Below, in pieces: positions 8,357-15,358 of a DNA stretch of 17,630 nt. Positions within the stretch are counted from its first letter, which is position 1, and each line of letters opens with the position of its first letter. The position numbers were made by a program, and so were the translations under genes. The notes beneath the pieces are model-generated. The model searched no databases. It was not told the DNA's origin and saw nothing but the letters and a program-made list of their open reading frames with translations. This DNA is from UMGS973 sp964507795 (GTDB lineage Bacteria > Bacillota > Clostridia > Peptostreptococcales > Anaerovoracaceae), in NCBI GenBank assembly GCA_964507795.1, contig CAZDQV010000041.1:1-17630 (forward strand), read 5' to 3'.

Positions 8357-9566
8357 TAATATAGTAATCGGAGCAGGCGCTGCAGGGCTTTTTTTTGGTG
8401 CACTTTCAAATCCTAATACAGAATCACTGATTATAGATCACAGCCAGAGGCCGGGACTCAAACTGCTACTTTCAGGAAACGGACAGTGCAATATTACGCA
8501 CGATGGATCCATCAAAGACTTTATTTCACGCTACGGTAGTCATGGCAGATATATCAGAAACATCCTTTACAGCTCAAACAATCTGTCTCTTATTGATTTT
8601 TTAAACCAAAACGGCATCAAAACCATAACAAGAGAAGACGGCAAAATATTCCCTGCATGCCTCAAAGCTTCTGAAATTCTGAATTTACTTATACATAAAT
8701 CTGAATCAAACGGTTTCAGGCTGCTTCTCAAACAGGAAATAACAGATATCCTATATAACATTGATGACGGTACGTATACTGTAAAAACGAAAAACGACTC
8801 GTTTAAAACAAAAAAACTTGTTATAGCCACTGGAGGTATGTCTTATCCCAAAACAGGCTCTGACGGCTCATTATACCCTCTCATAAGCAAACTGGGGATA
8901 CAAATGGCTCCTTCAAGGCCTGCTCTTGCCCCTATCTATACTCACAACTACAAATACAAGTGCCTCTCAGGCATTTCATTCAAAGATATTCAGATAAGGC
9001 TGCTTGAAAACAATCGTGAGATTGCATCAAAAACAGGGGCTATGCTCTTCACTCACAAATCTTTTTCAGGGCCTGCGATACTTGACATATCAAGATATGC
9101 ACAGAGCGGATACGAGCTTGAAATAAATTATGTATACCCTATTACTCAGGGTAAAGCTTCTGAAATGATAAAAGATACATTTCAAGGCAACAAAAAAGAA
9201 TTTCATACATATATTTCGCGTATTTTTAATCTTCCGGATGCTGTTGCAGTTAAATTAATTGAAGATGCCGGGATATGCCCATATATGAAGACCTCATGTA
9301 TTGAAGGGGATGAAATATCAAAAATATCAGAAGTTCTCACCTGCCACAGATACATAATAAGCGGCACAGGCGGATTCAGCGAAGCTATGGTCACTTCAGG
9401 AGGTATATCCCTTGATGAGATTAATCTCCGGAATATGGAATCAAAAAAATACAGTAACCTGTATTTTATAGGGGAGATTGTAGATATTGATGGTGATACC
9501 GGAGGATTTAATCTGCAGTTCGCATATTCATCGGCTGCAGCGGCTGTTAAAAATAATAGCGGCTGA
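8343..9566 (+). CDS. NAD(P)/FAD-dependent oxidoreductase, HI0933/YhiN (BaiN-like) family
   Basis: A 407-residue flavoprotein of the HI0933-like family. The N-terminal Rossmann dinucleotide-binding motif is 'VIGAGAAGLFFG' (8-19). The family signature SGnGqCNiTh is at 44-52, a second nucleotide-contacting 'IATGGMSYPKTGS' near 158-170, and the C-terminal FAD-binding 'GEIVDIDGDTGGFNLQFA' near 376-393. The physiological reaction of most members is unknown. A gut-bacterial member, BaiN, has been reported in bile acid reduction, but nothing here supports that role specifically. Start: ATG at 8343 with GGAGG nine bases upstream; a TTG two codons earlier is less likely. It begins inside the end of maf, so translation is probably coupled. 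Its stop codon lies inside a terminator-like stem. Confidence 0.9.
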   Translation: MKLYDNIVIGAGAAGLFFGALSNPNTESLIIDHSQRPGLKLLLSGNGQCNITHDGSIKDFISRYGSHGRYIRNILYSSNNLSLIDFLNQNGIKTITREDGKIFPACLKASEILNLLIHKSESNGFRLLLKQEITDILYNIDDGTYTVKTKNDSFKTKKLVIATGGMSYPKTGSDGSLYPLISKLGIQMAPSRPALAPIYTHNYKYKCLSGISFKDIQIRLLENNREIASKTGAMLFTHKSFSGPAILDISRYAQSGYELEINYVYPITQGKASEMIKDTFQGNKKEFHTYISRIFNLPDAVAVKLIEDAGICPYMKTSCIEGDEISKISEVLTCHRYIISGTGGFSEAMVTSGGISLDEINLRNMESKKYSNLYFIGEIVDIDGDTGGFNLQFAYSSAAAAVKNNSG

Positions 9567-9578
9567 TTTCTCAGCCGC
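9559..9578. terminator. Bidirectional terminator stem at the convergent FAD-oxidoreductase/4hbD junction
   Basis: A perfect 8-bp stem GCGGCTGA/TCAGCCGC around a 4-base loop. The plus-strand oxidoreductase stop codon (9564-9566) is part of the left arm. On the minus strand the loop reads GAAA and the stem is followed by TATTATTTTTA, a fair terminator for the 4-hydroxybutyrate operon. On the plus strand no T run follows, so it would terminate poorly there. Confidence 0.65.
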
Positions 9579-9597
9579 ACATTATCTGTTATGTATA

Positions 9598-10722
9598 TTA
9601 GTACAGATTTGCAAAAATCTCTGCGATTTCTTCTTCGCTCAAGAATACATAGTTGTTTCCAAGGAGCCTCTGCTGATTGTCTACAGTTGACTTTGCAAAT
9701 GTTGCAATCTGGTCTTCTGTCATACCATATTCTTTTAATGGTTTCTTTTCGATAATCTTGCCAAGGAACTCATCCAATGCAACATATACATCAGCTTCAC
9801 TGCAACCTAATACATCAGCAAGAATTTTGTTAACGATTTCAATCTTGCCTTTAGGCTGTTTTCTCATGTACATTTTGAAAACTTCTGTGAAACAGATAAA
9901 GTTTGCTTCACCATGAGGAATATGGAATGCTCCACCATGTGCATATGATAAAGCATGAACAGCACCGCAGCCTGCATTACCAAATGCAATACCTGCATAG
10001 TTTGAAGCGATTAAGAAATCCTTTAATAAAGGTTTTCTGTTTTCAGCTGTATTGCCGCCTGCTGCAACCATCTGCTTGTATCCGTTCATAATCATTTCGA
10101 TTGCTTTTAATGAGAACATCTCTGTGAAAGGTGAAGCCTTTGGTGAAAGGAAACTTTCTACCGCATGAATTAAAGCATCTACTGATGAAGTAGCGAATAC
10201 CTTGTCAGGAAGACCCTGAAGTGATTCAGGAATAAGTACTGCGATATCTGCATAAGTCTGCTCATCAGCAATACCCTTCTTTAAGTTGAGTGATGGAATT
10301 GAAGCTACTGCTACATTTGTAACTTCTGAACCTGTACCGCATGTTGTAGGAACAACTACCAGCTTTTTAACTCTCTTTGGAGCTACTTTGCCTGTATAAA
10401 GGTCTGCTACCTTGTCAGGAATCTCACATGAGAGAACTTTACAGCAGTCAACGATTGTACCGCCTCCGAAAGCTATGATTCTGTCATATTCATACTTGTC
10501 CATATCTTTTTTCATAGCATCCATCATTTCATCAGTAGGCTCGCCGGCACCGTATTTTTCCTGATAGATTACAGGCATGTCTATACCAAGCGGTTTAACA
10601 TATGGATCATACATCCACTGGTTTGTTACAAGGATATCTCCCTTACCAAATTTGAATTCATCATTGAAATCCTTAAATGTGTCGAAATAATAGATTGCAG
10701 GAACTACTCTTAATGCTTGCAT
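9598..10722 (-). CDS. 4hbD: 4-hydroxybutyrate dehydrogenase (iron-containing alcohol dehydrogenase)
   Basis: A 374-residue group III iron-containing alcohol dehydrogenase. It is predicted to interconvert succinate semialdehyde and 4-hydroxybutyrate with NAD(H) in the cytoplasm. The nucleotide-binding 'FGGGTIVD' is at residues 85-92 and 'PTTCGTGSEVTN' at 125-136. The metal ligands of the family are visible as D182, H186 (VDALIHAVES), H256 and H270 (HIPHGEAN). Length and the wording of many stretches fit the 4-hydroxybutyrate dehydrogenases of C. kluyveri and C. aminobutyricum more than general butanol or 1,3-propanediol dehydrogenases; this is from memory. It is the last gene of the operon, 42 bases after the CoA-transferase gene, with GGAGGT before the ATG. 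The pathway neighbours make the substrate assignment strong. Confidence 0.9.
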   Translation of the reverse strand: MQALRVVPAIYYFDTFKDFNDEFKFGKGDILVTNQWMYDPYVKPLGIDMPVIYQEKYGAGEPTDEMMDAMKKDMDKYEYDRIIAFGGGTIVDCCKVLSCEIPDKVADLYTGKVAPKRVKKLVVVPTTCGTGSEVTNVAVASIPSLNLKKGIADEQTYADIAVLIPESLQGLPDKVFATSSVDALIHAVESFLSPKASPFTEMFSLKAIEMIMNGYKQMVAAGGNTAENRKPLLKDFLIASNYAGIAFGNAGCGAVHALSYAHGGAFHIPHGEANFICFTEVFKMYMRKQPKGKIEIVNKILADVLGCSEADVYVALDEFLGKIIEKKPLKEYGMTEDQIATFAKSTVDNQQRLLGNNYVFLSEEEIAEIFANLY

Positions 10723-10764
10723 TTTAATACCTCCGAAATTAAATAAAAACTTAAACTTATATAA

Positions 10765-12075
10765 TTAATATTCTACTTTGAACATTTTTTTGAAGCTTTC
10801 TTTGAGTTCATCTCTGAAATCAGGATGAGCTATATCGATAAGAGCTCTTGCTCTGTCTCTTACTGTCTTGCCTTTGAGCTTGGCAATACCATATTCAGTT
10901 ACAACATAATCAACATCGTGTCTTGAAGTTGTAACAACCTGACCTTCTCCTAAAAGCGGAGTGATTTTTGAAAGCTTGGTGCCGTCTTTTTTGACTGTGA
11001 TTGAAGGCATTGCGATAATTGCTCTGCCGTTTTGTCCCATAGCAGCACCTCTTATGAAATCAACCTGTCCGCCTACTCCTGAGAACTGTCTGTATCCAAT
11101 TGTATCTGCAGCAACCTGTCCATAAAAGTCAATACCTATACAAGCATTGATACTTACCATATTAGGATTCTGTGCAACTACCATAGGATGGTTTACATAA
11201 TCAACAACTTTGAGGAGACATTCTTCGTTATGGTCAAGGAAGTCATATGTCTTTTTTGAGCCCATTGCAAAGTTGAATACAAATTTACCTGTATCTATAG
11301 CTTTTTTACTGTTATCTATAGCTCCTGCCTCATAAAGCAGAATAGGTCCGTCGCCAAGCATTTCTGAATGTATACCCAGATGTTTTTTGTTTGTAAGCTG
11401 GTGGCATACCGCATCAGGAATTGCTCCGATACCAAGCTGCAACGTATCTCCATCATTGATAAGCTCTGCACAGTTTTTGCCTATAGCTTCTTCTACCGGT
11501 CCGATTTTGGCTGGCGGAAGCTCTACAAGTGGAGTATCAGCTAAAACAAAGGCGTCAATCTGATCTACATCAAATATTGCATCACCATATGTAAAAGGCA
11601 TATTTTTGTTAACCTGTGCCAATACTACTTTTGCGGATTCTACTGCCTGAACTGTATAATCTGCTGATACACCTGCTGAAACTTTACCGTTTTCATCAGG
11701 TGGAGTTACCATTATCATCGCTACATCGACTTTGATGTCTCCAGTCCTCATAAGCATTGGAATCTCATGGAAGAACATAGGTGTAAAATCACCATTACCT
11801 GCTTCTATGCATTTCCTTGTATTGCCACTTGCAAACCAAACATTTGTATGGAAATTCTCAGCATATTCAGGATTTGTATATCCTCCGGAACCGTGGCTTA
11901 CCATATGTGAAATCTCTACATTCTTGTATGCCGCATGGTTTGCAACCATAGCATCTACAAGTGCAGGCGGTTCACCTATGCAATGTGCAAGCACAACTTT
12001 GTCGCCTGAATGAATCATTTTTACGGCGTCTTCTGCTGACATTATCTTGCTTTCGTAATATTCTTTCCAACCCAT
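10765..12075 (-). CDS. abfT: 4-hydroxybutyrate CoA-transferase
   Basis: A 436-residue family I CoA-transferase of the acetyl-CoA hydrolase/transferase type. It moves CoA from acetyl-CoA (or butyryl-CoA) to 4-hydroxybutyrate through a covalent glutamyl-CoA thioester. The catalytic glutamate is E238 in 'GIHSEMLGDG', the position I recall for the structurally characterised C. aminobutyricum enzyme. The glycine loop 'GIGAIP' (215-220) and the C-terminal 'YVVTEYGIAKLKGKT' and 'RARALIDIAHPDFRDEL' stretches are standard for the family. The ATG at 12075 has AGGAGG nine bases upstream. It lies 29 bases after the six-cysteine gene and 42 before 4hbD. By sequence alone a succinyl- or butyryl-CoA:acetate transferase could look similar; the abfD and 4hbD neighbours decide the assignment. 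Confidence 0.92.
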   Translation of the reverse strand: MGWKEYYESKIMSAEDAVKMIHSGDKVVLAHCIGEPPALVDAMVANHAAYKNVEISHMVSHGSGGYTNPEYAENFHTNVWFASGNTRKCIEAGNGDFTPMFFHEIPMLMRTGDIKVDVAMIMVTPPDENGKVSAGVSADYTVQAVESAKVVLAQVNKNMPFTYGDAIFDVDQIDAFVLADTPLVELPPAKIGPVEEAIGKNCAELINDGDTLQLGIGAIPDAVCHQLTNKKHLGIHSEMLGDGPILLYEAGAIDNSKKAIDTGKFVFNFAMGSKKTYDFLDHNEECLLKVVDYVNHPMVVAQNPNMVSINACIGIDFYGQVAADTIGYRQFSGVGGQVDFIRGAAMGQNGRAIIAMPSITVKKDGTKLSKITPLLGEGQVVTTSRHDVDYVVTEYGIAKLKGKTVRDRARALIDIAHPDFRDELKESFKKMFKVEY

Positions 12076-12104
12076 TTAATAAATCCTCCTAATTTTATGT
12101 ATAT

Positions 12105-12374
12105 CTACAAGCTGCTTTGCAGCTCATTTATAATCTTCTCTATATGCTCCGCTGCCCACATTTTTCTAACCTTGCCAGACCAGTCAAACTGATCATAGCC
12201 TGCACAGCAGCTACTGCATCCTCCTATGATAAGAAGGTCATCATATTGTTCGTCTTCCTGTGTTATCTCAAATTCAATATCACTGTCCTTAAGTCTTTTT
12301 TTTATTTCGCTCAAAGCTTCTCCCCTGTCGTATCTGGGATTGCAACCGCCGCAAAATCTAACGCCACATTTCAT
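12105..12374 (-). CDS. Small six-cysteine protein of unknown function in the 4-hydroxybutyrate operon
   Basis: An 89-residue soluble protein with six cysteines: C3, C8 and C11 ('MKCGVRFCGGCNPRY') and C53, C56, C57 ('GGCSSCCAGYD'). The first group gives a CxxC at the end of a predicted first beta strand followed by a helix, as in thioredoxin-fold redox proteins. The second group follows a hydrophobic strand (DDLLIIGG). The spacing could bind zinc or an Fe-S cluster, or form a redox disulfide; nothing in the sequence decides this. I do not recognise a characterised family, and no signal peptide or membrane segment is seen. It is expressed from the minus-strand operon between abfD and abfT, after a 26-bp hairpin. 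A GAGGT lies 12 bases before the ATG, a longer spacing than in the neighbours, so it may be translated less. A role in maturing, reducing or protecting the oxygen-sensitive dehydratase is a guess from position only. Confidence 0.85.
   Translation of the reverse strand: MKCGVRFCGGCNPRYDRGEALSEIKKRLKDSDIEFEITQEDEQYDDLLIIGGCSSCCAGYDQFDWSGKVRKMWAAEHIEKIINELQSSL
12110..12124 (-). repeat. Short hairpin spanning the six-cysteine gene stop codon region
   Basis: AGCTGC and GCAGCT are perfect 6-bp arms around a 3-base loop, at the last codons of the six-cysteine gene and about 35 bases before the abfT start. There is no T run on the minus strand, so it is not a terminator. It might affect mRNA stability or coupling, or be incidental. 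Confidence 0.4.
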
Positions 12375-12404
12375 ATGTTAAATATTACCTCGTAATTTGA
12401 ATAC

Positions 12405-12430
12405 AGGGGACGGAGCATCCTCCGTCCCCT
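12405..12430. repeat. Perfect 11-bp palindromic hairpin (REP-like) inside the operon
   Basis: AGGGGACGGAG (12405-12415), loop CATC, then the exact reverse complement (12420-12430). It sits in the 69-bp gap between abfD and the six-cysteine gene. It is much more GC-rich than its surroundings and lacks a T run on either side, so it looks less like a terminator than a dispersed palindromic repeat or an mRNA-stabilising/attenuating stem. No second copy is seen in this window. Confidence 0.75.
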
Positions 12431-12443
12431 TAAATCTCCGAAA

Positions 12444-13916
12444 TTATTTAATTCCGATTATAGCCTTAGCTAATTCTTTCTTTGCAGGAAGGTTGCCCTG
12501 TCTTGCAATCATGATTCTCTGAGCCTGTGGTGAACCTGCACCGTGTAATGACTCTGTTCTGTATCCAACTGCTGATGAACCAAGGCAGATGTTTTCTAAG
12601 AATCTGAGAACTCTCATTCTCTCTTCAGTTGTGCAAGCTGGTGAACCTGCGAAGAACTTGTTGCAGATTTCTCCGATTGTCTCGCCGTTCTTGCCTACCT
12701 TGAGGTCTGATTTGAAATCTTTTTCGGATGGCATAGTTACCATCAGTCCGCCTGCGATGTCTTCTGCAAGTCTTACGATTTCATAAGGGAATCTTGTAAC
12801 ATTCTGCTTACATACGTTTGCAAGAAGAAGGTCAATCTGATAGTTACCTGCTTCTGTAGGATATCCTTCAGCTGAGCAAGCAATACCGCAGCAGTACAAT
12901 GTCTCGTTGAGGTGAGTCATTTCGATGAGTTTGTCCTTGATGTGTGAAGCCTTCTGTGCTCCGTTGTAGTCAGCAGCAAGTGCAGCAGCTCCGATGATAA
13001 CATCACCAACACCAACTTTGCATCCGCCGTATGACTGTCTGTGATATCCTGCGAATCTTTCTACGAGCATTCCAGCGAATTCATATTCTTCACATAAGAA
13101 AATGCAGTCATTAGGAATGAATACGTTATCAAATACTACTAATGCTTCCTGTCCACCGAATTTACCGTTTCCAAGGTCAACATCTGCGCCTTCTTCTAAT
13201 TTTCTTGTATCGCATGACTGTCTGCCGTAAATCATGAACATGCCGTCTGCATCTGAAGGACATGCAAATGATACTGCATAAGCTTTGTCATCTTCGCCCA
13301 TAGCCTGTGTAGGCATTACGATATGCCAGTGTGAGTTGATTGTACCTGTCTGATGAGCTTTAGCTCCTCTTACTACGATACCGTCTTCTCTCTTCTCTAC
13401 GATATGTACGAAAAGATCAGGATCCTTCTGAAGATGAGGTGCAAGTCCTCTGTCTCCCTTAGGGTCAGTCATGGCTCCGTCTACTACCAGGTCTTCGCTC
13501 TGTACTTTAGTTAAGAATTTTTTGAAGTTCTCATGATAATGAGTTCCATATTTCTTGTCTACTTCGAAAGTAGTTGAATATACAGCGTTGAATGCGTCCA
13601 TACCTACGCATCTCTGGAAACATGAAGCTGTCTTCTGTCCGCAGAGTCTCTGCATTTTAACTTTTTTTCTGAGGTCATCAGTGCTCTGATGTAAATGACC
13701 GAATCTGTTAACGATTTCACCTGTAAGGTTTGATTTGGCAGTCATAAGATCAGCATACTGAGGATCCTGTGCAAGGTCATAAGTTACTTTGACACAGTCG
13801 ATTGAAGGTCTGATGATTGGGTGGTCTACCCAGTTTTCAATCTTTTCACCAAACATATACACTCTTGTTTTCATTTTTCTTAAACTCTCAACATACTGTT
13901 CGCCTGTCATTAGCAT
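12444..13916 (-). CDS. abfD: 4-hydroxybutyryl-CoA dehydratase / vinylacetyl-CoA delta-isomerase
   Basis: A 490-residue flavin and [4Fe-4S] enzyme that converts 4-hydroxybutyryl-CoA to crotonyl-CoA by an unusual radical (ketyl) dehydration and also isomerises vinylacetyl-CoA. All cluster ligands known from the C. aminobutyricum structure are at the same numbers: C99, C103, H292, C299. The active-site residues I recall (Q101, T190, E257, Y296, K300, E455) also match. N-terminus, length and C-terminal 'ARQGN...AKKELAKAI' agree with that enzyme from memory, so identity is high. The ATG at 13916 has AGGAGT about nine bases upstream; a second ATG two codons in is too far. The family fold is acyl-CoA-dehydrogenase-like and forms tetramers. 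The only oddity noted is a cysteine at 271 where I remember arginine. Second gene of the operon, after the NifU-like gene. Confidence 0.97.
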   Translation of the reverse strand: MLMTGEQYVESLRKMKTRVYMFGEKIENWVDHPIIRPSIDCVKVTYDLAQDPQYADLMTAKSNLTGEIVNRFGHLHQSTDDLRKKVKMQRLCGQKTASCFQRCVGMDAFNAVYSTTFEVDKKYGTHYHENFKKFLTKVQSEDLVVDGAMTDPKGDRGLAPHLQKDPDLFVHIVEKREDGIVVRGAKAHQTGTINSHWHIVMPTQAMGEDDKAYAVSFACPSDADGMFMIYGRQSCDTRKLEEGADVDLGNGKFGGQEALVVFDNVFIPNDCIFLCEEYEFAGMLVERFAGYHRQSYGGCKVGVGDVIIGAAALAADYNGAQKASHIKDKLIEMTHLNETLYCCGIACSAEGYPTEAGNYQIDLLLANVCKQNVTRFPYEIVRLAEDIAGGLMVTMPSEKDFKSDLKVGKNGETIGEICNKFFAGSPACTTEERMRVLRFLENICLGSSAVGYRTESLHGAGSPQAQRIMIARQGNLPAKKELAKAIIGIK

Positions 13917-13987
13917 AATAAAATCACTCCTTTTTATATTTTAGAACAAATCCATCTCCTTATTGATCAGCAAATGTTCATTTAAAA

Positions 13988-14266
13988 CTAAATCTCATGA
14001 TTAAGGATTTTTCTGGCCATATCAAGCAAATCTTCACTCACTGTTGTATCCAGTCTGACATCCTTAATATCGCTGCATTCACTCATCACCATGTCTTTTA
14101 CTACCTGCTCAAGAGTATCCTGTGCTGACGGGCACTGCGCACATGCACCTGTAAATTTGATATATGCAATGCCGTCTTCTATTGCCGTAAGCCTTGCTCC
14201 GCCGTAATGTGCAGCCAGTATAGGGTCTACTTTGTCTTTAAGAATTTTTTTGATTGTGTCTTCCAT
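13988..14266 (-). CDS. NifU C-terminal-domain (Nfu-type) iron-sulfur protein
   Basis: A 92-residue protein consisting of just the NifU C-terminal (Nfu) domain. Such domains bind and pass on [4Fe-4S] clusters, usually as a dimer sharing the CxxC motif, here C42-A-Q-C45 in 'FTGACAQCPSA'. 'GGARLTAIEDGIAYIKFTG' before it and 'LEQVVKDMV' after it are typical. Length is normal for stand-alone clostridial members. It is the first gene of the 4-hydroxybutyrate operon, with a strong promoter upstream, GGAG before its ATG, and abfD 71 bases downstream. The position suggests dedicated supply of [4Fe-4S] to the dehydratase; this is an inference. General housekeeping Nfu function is the alternative. Confidence 0.9.
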   Translation of the reverse strand: MEDTIKKILKDKVDPILAAHYGGARLTAIEDGIAYIKFTGACAQCPSAQDTLEQVVKDMVMSECSDIKDVRLDTTVSEDLLDMARKILNHEI

Positions 14267-14287
14267 TTTGTTCTCCTCAAAGCATTT

Positions 14288-14308
14288 GTTGTATAGATAC
14301 CTCTACAA
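14288..14308. promoter_or_regulatory. Imperfect inverted repeat at the operon transcription start
   Basis: TTGTATAGA (14289-14297) and TCTACAA (14302-14308) form an imperfect inverted repeat, TTG..TAGA with TCTA.CAA. It lies where transcription of the minus-strand operon should begin, just past the -10 box. A repressor site is possible; the repeat is short and could be chance. Confidence 0.3.
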
Positions 14309-14313
14309 GCTAA

Positions 14314-14342
14314 ATTATACATAACCTCAAAACCATTTTCAA
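14314..14342 (-). promoter_or_regulatory. Strong sigma-A promoter of the 4-hydroxybutyrate operon
   Basis: On the minus strand TTGAAA (14337-14342), 17 bases, then perfect TATAAT (14314-14319), about 48 bases before the NifU-like start. A short inverted repeat CAAGT...ACTTG (14340-14344 and 14356-14360) overlaps the -35 edge and could be an operator. No other promoter of this quality is seen within the operon. Confidence 0.75.
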
Positions 14343-14428
14343 GTGTACTTATTCTACTTGTTTGCCCAAAATAAAGACTTGCTTGCTATATTTTTCCGAC
14401 TCAAAAAAATTCACCGCACAACTGCTCA

Positions 14429-14458
14429 TTGCACAATCAGGCCAAAATATGATATTAT
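14429..14458 (+). promoter_or_regulatory. Promoter of the crotonase gene
   Basis: TTGCAC (14429-14434), an 18-base spacer and TATTAT (14453-14458), 62 bases before the ATG. A GC-rich potential stem (AGGC..GGAA with TTCC GCCT, 14461-14488) follows directly in the predicted leader. The rest of the 254-bp divergent gap holds nothing else that I can identify. Confidence 0.6.
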
Positions 14459-14520
14459 ATAGGCAGAGGAAAACGGCGCATTCCGCCTAAATTATATTTA
14501 TACAGAAAGGAAGCTTCAAT

Positions 14521-15297
14521 ATGTACGAAACAGTTAAATACGAAGTCAAAAACAACACGGCATATATCACAGTGAACAGGCCCAAAGCTCTGAACGCACT
14601 TAACATGCAGGTTCTTGATGATCTTCACAATGCTTTTACAGAGGCAAACGAAGATGAAACAGTAAGAGTTGTGATTCTTACAGGAGAGGGCAAAGCTTTT
14701 GTTGCAGGTGCAGATATAGCTCAAATGTACGAGTTTGACCCTATTCAGGGAAGAAATATGATGATTAAGGGTCACGGCCTTATGAACTTCATAGAAGCCA
14801 TCGAGAAGCCTGTAATTGCCGCAGTAAACGGATATGCTCTCGGCGGCGGCTGTGAGCTTTCAATGGCGTGTGATTTCAGAATCGCCTCCGAAAAAGCAAA
14901 ATTCGGTCAGCCTGAAACAGGTCTTGGAATCATACCCGGCTTTGGCGGTACGCAGAGGCTCCCACGTCTTGTAGGCAAGGCCAAGGGCAAGCTTATGATT
15001 ATGACAGGTGAGATTATAGGGGCGCAGGAGGCATACGAAATAGGGCTTGTCGAAAAGGTTGTCCCTGCAGATGAACTTATGAATGCAGCTGAAGAGCTTG
15101 CAAATACCATCAAATCAAAAGCTCCTATCGCAATTGCACTTACAAAGACAGTTATCAACAACGGCTACGGTCTTGATATGAAAACAGCAAGCGCTCTTGA
15201 AATGGAAGCTTTCACTGCACCTTTTGCTTCACAGGACAAATCAGAAGGTATGCTGGCATTCCTCGAAAAAAGAACCCCTGAATTCAAAAATAAATAA
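14521..15297 (+). CDS. crt: Short-chain enoyl-CoA hydratase (crotonase)
   Basis: A 258-residue crotonase-fold enzyme, predicted to hydrate crotonyl-CoA to (3S)-3-hydroxybutyryl-CoA or the reverse. The oxyanion-hole segment 'FVAGADIAQM' (60-69) and 'GYALGGGCELSMACDFRIAS' (104-123) are present. So are both catalytic glutamates of true hydratases, E112 and E132 (in GQPETGLGIIPGFGGTQ), which argues against an isomerase or other crotonase relative. Length is normal. The ATG at 14521 has AAAGGAAG upstream. It is transcribed away from the 4-hydroxybutyrate operon and followed at once by a terminator, so it is probably monocistronic. In 4-aminobutyrate fermenters, part of the crotonyl-CoA from AbfD is hydrated and oxidised to acetyl-CoA; this gene would provide that step. 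Confidence 0.93.
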   Translation: MYETVKYEVKNNTAYITVNRPKALNALNMQVLDDLHNAFTEANEDETVRVVILTGEGKAFVAGADIAQMYEFDPIQGRNMMIKGHGLMNFIEAIEKPVIAAVNGYALGGGCELSMACDFRIASEKAKFGQPETGLGIIPGFGGTQRLPRLVGKAKGKLMIMTGEIIGAQEAYEIGLVEKVVPADELMNAAEELANTIKSKAPIAIALTKTVINNGYGLDMKTASALEMEAFTAPFASQDKSEGMLAFLEKRTPEFKNK

Positions 15298-15302
15298 AAA
15301 AC

Positions 15303-15335
15303 AAAAAAGGCAGATTGTATCACTTTCTGCCTTTT
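15303..15335. terminator. Bidirectional terminator between crt and the secreted-protein gene
   Basis: A 10-bp perfect stem AAAAGGCAGA (15305-15314) / TCTGCCTTTT (15326-15335) with an 11-base loop. The T run is TTTT on the plus strand; on the minus strand TTTTTTGTTTTTT follows, which is strong. It lies five bases after the crt stop and 24 bases past the stop of the convergent gene, so it should serve both. Confidence 0.9.
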
Positions 15336-15358
15336 CCTCTATCCAGTTTCTTTCCAAC

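Noticed and set aside
8337..9566. Assignment of the FAD oxidoreductase as a bile-acid enzyme
   Set aside because: The family match is to HI0933-like proteins in general; no other bile-acid gene is nearby, so the specific role is unsupported.
12405..12430. Ordinary intrinsic terminator splitting the 4-hydroxybutyrate operon
   Set aside because: The stem is strong but no T run follows on either strand, and I saw no promoter for the genes behind it.
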